A stretch of 64,000 bases of DNA from Mugil cephalus (Eukaryota > Chordata > Actinopteri > Mugiliformes > Mugilidae), in contig NC_061785.1 in assembly GCF_022458985.1 (NCBI RefSeq), positions 2,532,204 through 2,596,203 of the forward strand, given 5' to 3'. Positions 47,201 through 57,900 of this stretch are shown here, one piece after another. Within the stretch, counting starts at the first letter, position 1. Each line of letters starts with the position of its first letter. The position numbers and the translations under genes are program-made. The notes below the pieces were generated by a model. That model was not told the origin of the DNA, searched no databases, and saw only the letters and a list, made by a program, of their open reading frames with translations.

Positions 47201-48018
47201 TTGAACCGTTCATATCGGTAGTCTTATCGGTAAGAACAGAATGTCTTGGTATGTTCGGCTTACTGTAACTCCAACAACTGCGAATTTTTTCGGTGTCATT
47301 TTACCAAATTGTCTCCTGGAGTCGCCCTTATTTGTGTCGGTTGGACTCTAAAATCGTTAAATAGTCAAATATGGTTGAACGCAGCTGTTTGTTGTTTGAG
47401 CCGAAGAGAAGAGCCGCTCCTTCAGACTCACTGCACCATTTTATATCGCTAGCATTAATGCTAACACGCTAAAAGGACAAATAAAAATCAAGTGCAGCGT
47501 TGCGCAACGTAACCAAAGCTCATTGCGGTTTTATGTCAACCTTTCGGACTATATTTTTCTGCTTAGTGCCAGTAATTCGTGTTCAAGCTATTGTTGTTTT
47601 CGGTGTTTTCTTTAAATTTGAGCCGTGACTCAAACGTAGTCCCAAGATAATTGGTTTTGATTTCTTTTTTCCTGCAGCACTGTTACCCTGGTTACCATGG
47701 GCGGGTCAGGAGGGACGTGACCCCCGAAAACACCGCAGCCATCTCACTAGGACCCCTGGTTATGAGTCCACTCAGCAGGAACAGGAGAGGTAAAGCAGCC
47801 TATTATTAATCTTCCTTCTTTTCCTCCACCTCCATCTACTTCTCATCCTTTTTCATCTCTTTCTCCTTCCGTCTTCATCCTCCTCCTTCTTCTTCCCAGT
47901 AAACATAACTTCTCTTCCTGTTCTTTCAGAAATCCAGATGTCTAGTGCTGCCTCCTGTCGTCTGACAGCGACTCTGACTCTGATCATCAGTTTGTTGACG
48001 ACCAAGACTCTGATCTAG
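32933..48018 (+). CDS. Alpha-tectorin-like protein, copy B (24 coding exons, complete)
   Basis: Exons: 32933-32978, 33085-33108, 34665-34780, 34890-35168, 35286-35381, 36803-36968, 37155-37555, 37642-38215, 38304-38887, 39257-39812, 40506-41104, 41316-41473, 41696-42096, 42192-42388, 42839-43234, 43426-43709, 44133-44407, 44511-44636, 44726-44910, 45043-45203, 45386-45637, 45721-45880, 47678-47789, 47930-48018. The spliced product is 2078 aa. Exon lengths and phases equal those of copy A, except exon 21, which is one codon shorter (SSNIDV against SSNNIDV). Domain order is the same: signal peptide (MASQILLPVLLLLMIS), NIDO, VWC-like, four VWD/C8 modules, EGF-like, ZP, RVRR site, hydrophobic tail. 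All exons are open and no disabling change was seen, so it is probably functional. Intron 2 carries a full-length Tc1 and intron 22 is longer than in A. The protein differs from A at scattered residues, most densely in NIDO. Confidence 0.9.
33177..34602 (-). mobile_element. Tc1-like transposon in intron 2 of copy B
   Basis: It begins CAGTCCCCTCCAAAAGCATT. Minus-strand frames carry a Tc1 N-terminal HTH (34075-34320: VLRNRRQTGRPRKTTV, VSQSTVGRRL) and a catalytic part (33603-33845: LQQDNDPKHTA). The middle (33855-34112) is in another frame, so the transposase is broken. ATTACTTTTGCTCAC at the right is matched inverted near 33365. Neither A nor C has it, so it arrived after the copies separated, or was lost or converted in the others. 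Confidence 0.8.
35249..35285. repeat. (TTTC)n tract in the exon 5 acceptor of copy B
   Basis: About eight CTTT units form the polypyrimidine tract directly before CAG at 35283-35285. A has almost none and C has about four units. Confidence 0.85.
35389..35810. repeat. Foldback-family arm in intron 5 of copy B
   Basis: It begins CATAGACTAAATAAATATGG and contains GTAGAGCTCCCCCTGGTGAC and CCATGTTAGTAGGCGGGGC. Same position and family as in copies A and C. Confidence 0.65.
36390..36710. repeat. MITE-like repeat end, intron 5 of copy B
   Basis: TGCTGTTACGTTACTGGTCC followed by TTTGAGATCAAGCTGGGCTG is the inverted end of the 6150-6765 family. The equivalent is at about 58880-59150 in copy C. Confidence 0.5.
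39890..40220. repeat. Purine-rich degenerate minisatellite, intron 10 of copy B
   Basis: Loose units such as GGTTGGAGGGGATGGGATG and GACAGGTGGATTTGA. It is longer than in A and C. Confidence 0.65.
42530..42690. repeat. Purine-rich minisatellite, intron 14 of copy B
   Basis: Units around GGGATGAAAAGTGTTAAAAG and GGAAGGGATGAAA. A shorter version is at about 17145-17225 in copy A. Confidence 0.55.
45950..47480 (+). mobile_element. Repeat-filled intron 22 of copy B with the THAP-like insertion
   Basis: Intron 22 is about 1.8 kb against 0.87 kb in A. The part at 47060-47480 matches A's 24290-24745: CGCGCAATGCATTGTGGGC, a GCGCCATTTT site and a frame reading VCSAYCNSNNCEFF. The part at 46080-46950 is absent from A. 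I see no gene in it. Confidence 0.4.
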
Positions 48019-48163
48019 AAACCAGACATGGTCCACACACTAACACACAGTTAATTAAACAAAATTAAGGTTAAAATGAATCAATAATCAAAGGTGTCAA
48101 TGATTTGAACTTTAAGATAAATCTGTGAACTCTTGCAATAATCACAAATCTTAACCGAATCAT

Positions 48164-48169
48164 AATAAA
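48164..48169 (+). promoter_or_regulatory. Putative polyadenylation signal, copy B
   Basis: AATAAA about 146 nt after the stop, in the same place as in copy A. Confidence 0.5.
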
Positions 48170-48706
48170 TATAACGAGAAATGATAAAAAGGTTTATTTT
48201 AAGACATTCTTGGAGTAAATTCAAATTTTAAGCTTTTGTTTTACCTCTCTTAAGTTCTAGGTTTTGAGGTTCTACTAAACTAATGTTGCTTCCTGGTTCT
48301 ACCTTCTTCTTTGTCCTCACCACAAACATGACATTCTTAACTTATTATTTCTTATAAACTTATTGTTATTTAGTAGAAAGATGAAATGATCCTTAGCTGT
48401 AAACGAGGTGTGGGGTGAACTTTTGTTTTAAGTGTATCACTGTTTTATCATCAAAATCAACTAAATATATTGTTTACAACATATGTCACCTATATATTAA
48501 AAGTTAAAAATTGTACATCACATCCAGCTTCACGTTCTTCTGTTCAGAGATGACTTCCTCTCTAGTGTGGACCACAACATTTTTTTAGATGTTACAAAAT
48601 AAACCAGAACACTTTCTTTATCCAATCAGATCTACCTGCTAGTTGCTGGAGATTAAGCAATCATGGTAGTTTTCTTTTGTAACAACAGAGGGCAGCATGA
48701 CATCTT

Positions 48707-48815
<109 letters not shown>

Positions 48816-48859
48816 AAAATATATAAAGATATACAAGAAGACATGTAATTATATCAAAT

Positions 48860-49171
48860 TTGATTGCACTATGCAATAATATCTATATAGAATACATACA
48901 TACACACACAGTCACAAACACACACACACATGTATATGGTGAGAGAGCTGAAGAAGGTGGTGGTGATAGAAAGAAGATCAGAAAGAAAGAACACCAAAAG
49001 GCTGAGAAGTACCCAGGGTTGAAAGAGCAGCTGGAACAGATGTGGAAGGTTAAGGTTGAGCGTGGGCCTCGTGGTGGTAGGAGCACTCAGCAATCCACAA
49101 ACAGGGAGAGTGGCTCCAACAGATCCCCGGAACAACAAATTGTCAATCAACCTAAGCAGCATCAACCCTAG
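48860..49171 (+). mobile_element. Retroelement-tail-like ORF remnant (second copy)
   Basis: Almost identical to 26104-26415 and copied with the tandem unit. Contains YPGLKEQLEQMWKVKV. Confidence 0.4.
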
Positions 49172-49251
49172 ATGCGCAAACTGCCAACATCAAGTGCGCT
49201 ATCACCATTGCTGTTCTGCATGGACCTGAACCCTGAACCCTAAACCTTCAG

Positions 49252-50085
49252 TCAGCAATACAGGGTACCAATTTTCCGGATACCAATTCTGGTGGAGTGA
49301 TACCAGCAGCTTACGGAGAAAGCTAAAACACTTTCAATGAATGTGTAATAGAATGACAGCAAGATGTTCTTACTAACAGAAAAAGAGTTCAGTTTCCTTA
49401 GCAAGCACATCCTCTGGTGGCACTTCCTCAGGATCCCTTCTGTGTTGGAACAGAACCTCAGTTGGCAGTCCAGGATGGTTCCCAGGTATCTGTATTCCTC
49501 AAATGTCTCGACCGGAGAACCAGGGATCATAGTGGTGACAGCTGCCGCCAGTTCCCTTTGGCTGCTGGAGAAGGTCTCCACCATCTCCTTAGTTTTGCTG
49601 ACATTCAGCTCCAGGCAGGAAGAGTCACACCACTCTACGAACTGCTGCAGACCGGGTCCACGGTGGAGGGAGGAACCGGACAGGAGGGACAGGAGAACTG
49701 TGTCGTCAGCAAACTTCACCAGGGGACAGCTGTGGTGCGTTGATCTGTACTCGTCGGTGTACAGAATGAAGAGCAGCGGAGAAAGCACACAGCCTTGTGG
49801 GGAGCAAGTGGAGGTGAAGAGGAGATCAGACAGGTTATTGTTGACTCGCTGGGTTCAGTTGGTCAGAAAATCCAGGATCCAGAGGATGAGCTGGCTGCTC
49901 ATGTTGAAGTTCTGGTGGAGTCTCTCTGCCAGGATGTGCGGTTACAGAGTGTTAAAGGCCGAGGAGAAGTCTGCAAACATGAGTCTGGTGGAGGTGTTGG
50001 GAGGCTCCAGGTGTTTGTGGATAGTGTCGATGATGAAGGCTTTGGTATCGGGCATCTCTTGGGAATGAGGACAATAGTTGAGTAA
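49252..50085 (-). mobile_element. Non-LTR retrotransposon RT fragment (second copy)
   Basis: Same L2/CR1-like RT blocks as 26496-27330 (FADDTVLLSLL, LELNVSKTKEMV, YRYLGTILD). The 178-codon frame differs from that copy at about two residues. Confidence 0.8.
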
Positions 50086-50269
50086 CAATAGTACATGGAG
50101 AGGCCGGGATAGGGTACAGGAACATCTGTACCCAGTATGGAATGTATGTACCCAAGTCCCAATGGGTCACACCACAAAAGGTGGTGGGGAACAGGTCCAA
50201 GTGTAATCTGTGGGCTTTGCACCTTGCACCTTAGATCCATGTGGATCTAAGGTGCATGGTCGACAAGGT

Positions 50270-50945
50270 GTTGGAAACATTTCTCTCAGATTTTGGTCCA
50301 TATTCACATGATAGCATCACACAGTTGCTGCAGATTTGTCGGCTGCACATCTATGATGAGAATCTCACTTTCCACCACATGCCAAAGGTTCCTCTATTGG
50401 ATTGAGATCTGGTGACTGTGGAGGCCATTGGAGAACAGTGAACTCATTGTCATGTTCCAGAAACCAGTTTGAGATGATATGAGCTTTGTGACATGGTGCA
50501 TTATCCTGCTGGAAGTAGCCGTCAGAAGATGGTCCACTGTGGTCATAAAGGGATGGACATGGTCAGCAACAACACTCAGGTAGGCTGTGGCATTAAAACC
50601 ATGCTCAGTTTGTACTAAGGGGCCCAAAGTGTGCCAAGAAAATATCCCCTACACCATTACACCACTACCACCACCAGCCTGAACCGTTGATACAAGGCAG
50701 GATGGATCCATGCTTTCATGTTGTTTAAATTCTGACCCTGACATCTGAATGTAGCAGCTGAAATCGAGACTCGTCAGACCAGGCAGCGTTTTTCCAGTCT
50801 TCTATTGTCCAGTGTTGGTGAGCCTTTGTGAACCGTAGTCTCAGTTTCCTGTTCTTAGCTCACAGGAGTGTGTTAACCAGCAATTGAACAGGTCTACCAA
50901 ATAAAGTGGCAAGTAGGTCCCTGCATTTCTCTTTGTTCTCTGTCT
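50270..50945 (-). mobile_element. Tc1/mariner element, internally deleted (second copy)
   Basis: Equivalent of 27511-28125, with the same catalytic blocks. It keeps about 55 nt near 50605-50655 (GPLVQTEHGFNATAY on the minus strand) that the A-B copy has lost, so the A-B copy has an extra deletion. Confidence 0.7.
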
Positions 50946-52317
50946 AGTCATCTATAATGTCTCATTATCATAACACCGTGGCGTTTCCAGTGTACCACAT
51001 GCCTCACACTGCTTTGCATCAGTAGCCTACTACACTCTATCAAACTTCATGTATTTACACCAGTGTTTATGTTACAGTGGTATCATGATTTAGTAGCTTC
51101 ATAGACTCTTAAGTACTACATGCAACGCTGTTTCGTGACAGGGTGGTTTATATGTCATAAATCATTTGTCCTAACTCAGACTCCAATAAAAACAGAACTG
51201 TAGAATGCAAAGGTACATGTGATTGACAGCTGCTCTGACTAATGTATGGTTGGTTTACCGTAAGATAGTGTTATGAAATATTTAAATGGTGCTGCTACAT
51301 TTACGGGATGTGCTCTGCAAGTTTAGACTGACGTCATTTTTCACCTGAGACGGGCACAGATTCAAAATCCATCTAACTACATAACTGATTTATCCGTTTG
51401 TCTCTTTAACGTCCAATCTATCTATAATGTAACAACGCACAATCTGATACAACACTTCAAACTTTCAAGGCAAATCACATCCACTGAGTGGTCCATCTTG
51501 AATGCAGTGTCTTATGTTCTGGACTTTGACATGTATTTGACACCCATGGCGAACAGTGTTGGATAGGTTTAAGATGATACCAATGAATGCAAAGTTTTGA
51601 ATTTATCAAACTGATCCGTGTTTGGGTCATATAACTTGTAGAAAAACAAAAAGTTTTATTGGACTTAACTATGATTGGAAGTTAAAAAAAGAAACCGCAA
51701 ATTGTGTTATCATAAAAAACATTTAATTCTCCACAATCTGTCTCATAATAATTTCATTTTTTAATCTTTTATCATGAAGTCTGCTGTTGCTACCATCATT
51801 GCTCAGTGCGTGCATGAAAACAATAATGAAAGAATGATAGCAGGAAGAGTTCTGTCTGACTTAGCCTTTGTTGCGTTTATGTGCTGATCTTTAAAAGGAA
51901 ACCGTCAAGAATATGTATTTAACCTGAACATGACACGGATTACATGTGCTGATAATATGCGGAAAGGAAACACAAACACACATGTACCTGACACTTAAAA
52001 ACCAGAATGTCGAGACCTGTGCACAACAACAGCTGAGAGAACAAGACAAAAAGGGTTCATTCAAATTATTCAGCTTTTCAACAACTCTGTCATCAAGTTG
52101 AAAATGAAAATTCTATAAATGTCATTTAATTTTGTTTCATAGATTAAAGACTTAACCTGTCACGTCTCCTGGAATCAACAGAGCACAGGTTGTGTTGTTC
52201 CTGGAATTAATGCCTCAGGGCTGATTTACAGTAAGAAAGTAAATAAAAGTATTCTCATATATCACTTCGCAACATCTCAGATTTCCCTTACAAGAAAAGC
52301 AAGAGAACGCTTTCTGC
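50946..52317. other. B-C spacer, no gene
   Basis: Nearly identical to 28126-29530. No supported feature. Confidence 0.5.
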
Positions 52318-52841
52318 AGAAATACAAAAATAAAATAAAATAAATGAATCCTGGTTTTATCAAATCTTAAAATATATTCAAAAACTTTTAATTACTTTAT
52401 ATTTACTAATCCATAAATCACAAAGACCTGCTCAAGAACAAAAGAAAGGGAACTCTCTTTTTTTATTTATCCTGTTAAAACGTATTTTACTATCTTCTAA
52501 TATTTGAAAAGTCAAAGTCAACTTTATTGTCAATTTCTTCACACCACCACCATACAAAAGAAAATTGAAAAAAACATTTCTCACTTCCTGTTGGCATTCT
52601 TTCATTATTGTTGTACTAAAAAAAAGCAATAAAATAAAGAGTTCACAGTCTAAGAGTATATGATTTTTCACTCCATTCTATTTTATTGTGTTAATTAATT
52701 AAATAACATAAAACATATGGACTTGAAATTCATTAATGTGGAGGAAGACGTTATGGTTAATGAACTTCAATATATCTTTGTACACTGACTGCTGATTAAC
52801 ATATAAAAGTGAGCCTTGAATAATATACATATATATTTAAC
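52318..52841. other. B-C spacer segment unlike the A-B spacer
   Basis: AT-rich, with a GTCAACTTTATTGTCAATTT repeat piece near 52512. It lies between flanks shared with 29531-30196 but has different content. I see no gene. Confidence 0.5.
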
Positions 52842-53100
52842 AATGCTCTCATTCTAGCTGATGTTTTTCTGAGTTTTTCTGAGTAATTGGGAAAAAACTA
52901 CAAACAAACAAACAAAAAAAACCACATGATGATGATAAAGTTTTTCCTTTTTTGTTTAAGATGGGTTAATATTCTTATCTAGTTTACAAAAGGTTTGGCT
53001 GGAACAGAACAAATAAACTACAAGATGATATGAGATATGATGTTTCGTCATCTCATGGGAAAATACTTTCATAGTCACTTTTGTGTCACTCAGAAATCAC

Positions 53101-53625
53101 ACACTCACCAGTCACTTAATTAGGTACACTTATTCTATTGCTTGTTAACACAAATAGCTAATCAGTCAATCATGTGGCTGCAATTCAGTGTATTTATTCA
53201 TGTAGAGGAGATCAAGACGACTTGCTGAAGTTCAAACCGAGCATCAGAATGAGGAAGAAAGTGGATTTAAGTGACTTTGAACGTGGTCTGGTTGTTGGCC
53301 TGAGTATTTCAGAAACTGCTGATCTATTGGGATTTTCACACACAACCATCTCTGGTTTCTGGAACATGACAATGAGTTCACTGTTCTCCAATGGCCTCCA
53401 CAGTCACCAGATCTCAATCCAGTAGAGGCATGTGGTGGAATGGGAGATTCTCATCATAGATGTGCAGTCAACAAATCTGCGGGAACTGTGTGATGTTATT
53501 ATGTCGATATGGACCAAAATCTTGGTCTTGAAAGTATGCTACGAAGAATTAAGTCAGTTGTGAAGGAAAAAGGGGGTCCAACCTTTCACCAGAAAGGTGT
53601 ACCTAATAAAGTGGGCGGTGAGTGT
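53101..53625 (+). mobile_element. Tc1/mariner element with large internal deletion
   Basis: Inverted ends ACACTCACCAGTCACTTAAT and (inverted) GGTGTACCTAATAAAGTGGG bound 525 bp. The HTH part (LSDFERGLVVGLSISETADLLGFS) jumps directly to the last catalytic block (FWNMTMSSLF in the shifted frame, PPQSPDLNPV in the native frame). The flanks are the same as those of 30432-31573, so this is the same insertion with about 0.6 kb lost. Confidence 0.8.
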
Positions 53626-54640
53626 AGGTCTCAGTGTTTGTTTACTTAATAAATCTGTGTGAACCCTAAGGATAGCAGTCACTGCAGTTAATGTCTTCAA
53701 TTTGCATTTTACAAATTGATCCTGCAAGCCAGACTGGCCACTCTGGCGGCCACTTTTGACCTCAAACTTAATTGAACCTTAAAAGTTGAGCAACGCTGCA
53801 GTGATGGGTGTTGAGTGGAAACCAACCAAACCCTGAATACTTCCAGCACTAAAGTTTGTTCATTTTAAGTGTTTCCCCAAGAAAGTTTGTGAAGAGCTGT
53901 ATCATTTGAGTTTGTTTATTCCACCTGCAGGCATATTGTTACTAGCCAGCTTTTAATCAGTCAGAAGACTAATAGTGACGAGGCCAACGTGACGGGAACT
54001 GCAGCGAGTTAAAAAAAATCTGCACCATGAGGAAAAACCTGTTACAGGTGAATGAAACACCTGCTGAACTAGACTGGGAGTTTACAGTTCTAGCAGAAGA
54101 TGAAGCCAAAAGCATGCAGCCTATGGGTCTTAGGGTGCGTGAGAGGATTTATTTATTTTTAACCTGTGTTTCATAACAAGAAACAGGATGGGTTTAGTAG
54201 GCTGCTGTGAAAAGTCATTTAAAAAGGTCTATTTTTACTAAGAACAAATCAATACATAAATCCACAGCAGTGAACATTAGTTTTCCACCCAGGTTACCAA
54301 CATTTGGCTTCATGCAAGATTCGTTCTGTTATCCTAAATTTGTCTGATGTTGTGTTTGTACGAACATACCCCATCAGATTCAACAACTAATTCACTAGAA
54401 AAACTAACTCTTAACCTGCTTGAATCTGAAAGAATCTGAAAGAAAATTCTAAATACGAAAAAAAAGCAAGTTCACAAGCTCACATTTGTGAGTAAGAATG
54501 GTTCTTACATGAGGCCCATTGTTTTATAATTAAAAAATTCTTTAATTGTTGCTGATCACACAGACACATATAATCCTTAATAATCTCTAAACTCAAAGGA
54601 ATGAGTCCAATCATGAGGAAGCAGTAGATTTTAAGGTGTG
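53626..54640. other. Region upstream of copy C, no gene
   Basis: Matches 31574-32640. No gene seen. Confidence 0.5.
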
Positions 54641-54644
54641 ACAC

Positions 54645-54764
54645 GCCTCACCTGATAAAACATCATGGACCTGTGCCAGCCTCTTCACTATATAAAGTCT
54701 TTGTGACCTTCTCCAGTTTCACTTGAGATGAAGACAAAAGTAACGAAGAAGCTCATGTGAGAAG
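54645..54764 (+). promoter_or_regulatory. Promoter and 5' UTR exon of copy C
   Basis: CACCTGATAAAA, then TATATAAAG at 54689-54697, then a non-coding exon ending GAGAAG before GTACAT (donor at 54765). The TTTGCAG acceptor precedes 54909. Very close to copy B. Confidence 0.65.
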
Positions 54765-54931
54765 GTACATTTAATTCAACCCTTTTTTATTATCATCATT
54801 CTATAAGACTGTGGCATTTTTTTCTAGCTCTAACGAATATTGCATTTGTGGTCATTATTATTCAGATCCACATGCATTTAACCCTCTTTTTATTTTTTAT
54901 GTTTGCAGGTTTGACTTTTGAGCTTTGAAGA

Positions 54932-57900
54932 ATGGCAAGTCAGATCCTGCTGCCTGTGCTTCTTTTGCTGATGATCAGTAAGAATTTAATTAAGACAAAA
55001 TCTAATGAATACATTTGATTCGCTGATCTTGATTTCTCTAATTTTAATGCTAATTAATTGTGTGATTTTATGTTTTATAGGTGGAGTGACTCCTCAGGTT
55101 TCAGGTAAGTTGAAGTTCTTTTTAATTCTTTGAACCCAGATACTTCAGTAATACGCTTCTCTTCACTTACACTTACAAAGTGACATTCATTAACTAGAAA
55201 ATTCCCTCTGGTTACCTGTGTGGGTGGGGAGGTGTGTATTGGTGTGTGTTGTTGTAACATAAATGTGTGGGACACAGGGATCAGCTGTATTAACAGCAGA
55301 GACAGCTGATTAATGAACTGGTCTCAGCTGTGGCCCAGGCCTGAGGGTCAGGGGTTGCCGTGGCAACTCACAGTGGTCGTCAATGACGACGGATGTGCGT
55401 GGAGCCGGGACACAGAAAAGAGCTAGATTTTCCCGCTTTTCGCTGGTCTCACATTTTGTCTTACTGTGACAAAACGGTAGCTCCTACCAGAAAAACAAGC
55501 AGACCGTGGGCATCATAAGACCTTCCTGAAGACTTTGATATGTTTTTTGTCCTCCTGAAGTAAATATTTTGGACACACTCGCGAGTTAAATACAAAGGTC
55601 CTTCTCCTTTTCTCAGAAAATCTTTGCATTGGAGTGAATGGAGAGGAGACAGGTACTTTACCACGAACAGAGGCTAGCAGTTTAAATTCTGGACGTCTCA
55701 CTGCTTTGCCGAGTGCATTGTGAGAGACATAACAAGTTTGTCTACAACTGTGGAAAAAATCATGTGTCTAGTGTGTAAACTGTGGCCGGGACGAGCGTGG
55801 AAAGACACAAATTTCGGGGGATTTCACACACTCTCACTCTAGCAACATTCCAAAAACAAGTTTCATGGTCATGGTCATGGTCAAAAGATCATGGTCATTG
55901 AACAGTGATTGATCAACAACGATAAGACCTATCAAAACGAGGAAATGACACTCCAATGCACAAGGCTTGTGTCTACATTTTAAAGTTCAAATGAAGTCTC
56001 TAGGTGAAAGTATGCCTGAGCAGTAGACCTGTGAAAAACTGTGTTTTTTGTGTGTTTTTTTTTCGGCAGTCCCATTCATTTTCAATGGGAAATTTGTCAC
56101 AGTTGTTCGTGACTTATGTCGCAAAAAATTCATATTTCGGAAAGAAAAGTAATAGCACACCGATCCCGATCAAGCCGCATGTTTTGATATATGACTTGAT
56201 ATATGAGGGACGAATAAAAGGAGGAAGGAGGATAACAATAGGGCCTCGGGTGTTGCCCCGTAGCCCTAAATAATTATAATTGCATGTGGTTAGCATTTAG
56301 TCTTTTTGTCTTCTTTTCTTGATAGTTTGTGTTGTAGTTGTGTTTTGCTTTTGTTATTCCTGTTGGATGATGGATGTTAAGAGTTTAGTGTGGTGATCTA
56401 GAAATGTTAAAAACAGCTTTTGTCCTTTCCAGGCCCCCTCTACCCAATCTCAGGAACAGAAAGCTCTCGATCAGATGATGGAAGTTCTCCTCCAATTGGC
56501 TTGCAACGGACTTTTATGTATTTCGGCCGGTCCTACAATGTGATTTATGTGCGTAAAAATAATGTATTTTTTCTTTTTAAAGTTCTTATACATTTTGCAG
56601 GATTTTTCAAATCTGCAAATCTCTTCCACCATAAGAACCCATTTTTATTTCTTCAGGTGAATCACAATGGACACCTGACCTTTAACAACCCGTGGTACAG
56701 CTACACACCTCAGCTGTTTCCAATTCATGGATCAAGAGACATCATCGCTCCCTTCTGGACAGATTTAGACAACAGAGGCAATGGTCATATCTACTATAAC
56801 CAGTACACCAGTGGCAGTGTTCTCCAACAAGCTACCGCCGACATTAATGGATACTTCCCAGGGTTGAACTTTAACGCTGCGTGGGTGTTTGTAGCAACAT
56901 GGTACGAGGTGGCCTACTATCCATTCACTGGAACAGTGAGTAATTTCGTTTAAAAAAAATTATCTTTTGTCATATAAGCTATAAAAACAACAAAATCTTT
57001 TTTCTTTCTTTCTTTCAGCAAACAACAGTCCAGGCAGTGTTGATCTCTGGTGGCCAGTACTCATTTGTGCTGATGAACTACGGGACAATAGCTGCAACAA
57101 CTCGTCATGTGCAGGTAAGAACCATACACTAAATAAATATGGAGGTGGAACTGCTGTTCTAAAATGAAGCCAAAGCAAGTAGAGCTTCCCCTGGGGGGGT
57201 ACAGGTGGTCTTAAGATCCACCCCCTCCATGTTAGTAGGCGGGGCTTGTGTCATAATAAAACTCATATTGAATTTTTTTTCATTTTTTTTTTCAATATAA
57301 GTGAATTAATATAATAAAAGTTCAGAATATAATCAAACAATGTACAACATACAGCAGAGTGTAGTATTACTTAAAGTAAATTGTGAGAGATGTAGAGAGG
57401 AAGTGTGGCCGGGGCATCGATATTGTGGCTATGCCTTCGGACCATACTGATGAGACTCTGGCTCCAAAGTCACACGATGACATGTATTTTCCCTGGGAAA
57501 ATATGTATATGGTTAGAACTATTTAAAGCAGGGGCAGGCATGTGAGTTTGCACAAGTGCATGGTTTACCTGATTGGAAAAATTCAAACAGTTTCTTGAAG
57601 CTGAGATGTTGCACTTGACAGTCAATATGATTTCACACACATAACTCATATTTATACTGATATTGTGCAATAACTCATCTACACTTTCTTTTCATATACT
57701 TGTACATATTTCCTTATATATTTATTGGACTCTGTGCAATACCCCATATTCAATGTTATTATAGAACAATAACTTGGAATACATGTTCACTTATAGTTGT
57801 ACATATTTTTACATATATTTCTTAGATGTTTTATGTGGTGTGCATTCTTACTATAATTGCCTATTTATTCTTACTTAATCTTATTGCCTACATTGCTCTT

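Noticed and set aside
49364..50068. 234-codon plus-strand ORF
   Set aside because: Antisense of the L2/CR1-like RT fragment, whose minus-strand reading has the RT motifs.
55461..55701. Short minus-strand ORFs in intron 2 of copy C
   Set aside because: They overlap in two frames within an inserted segment with no known motif.
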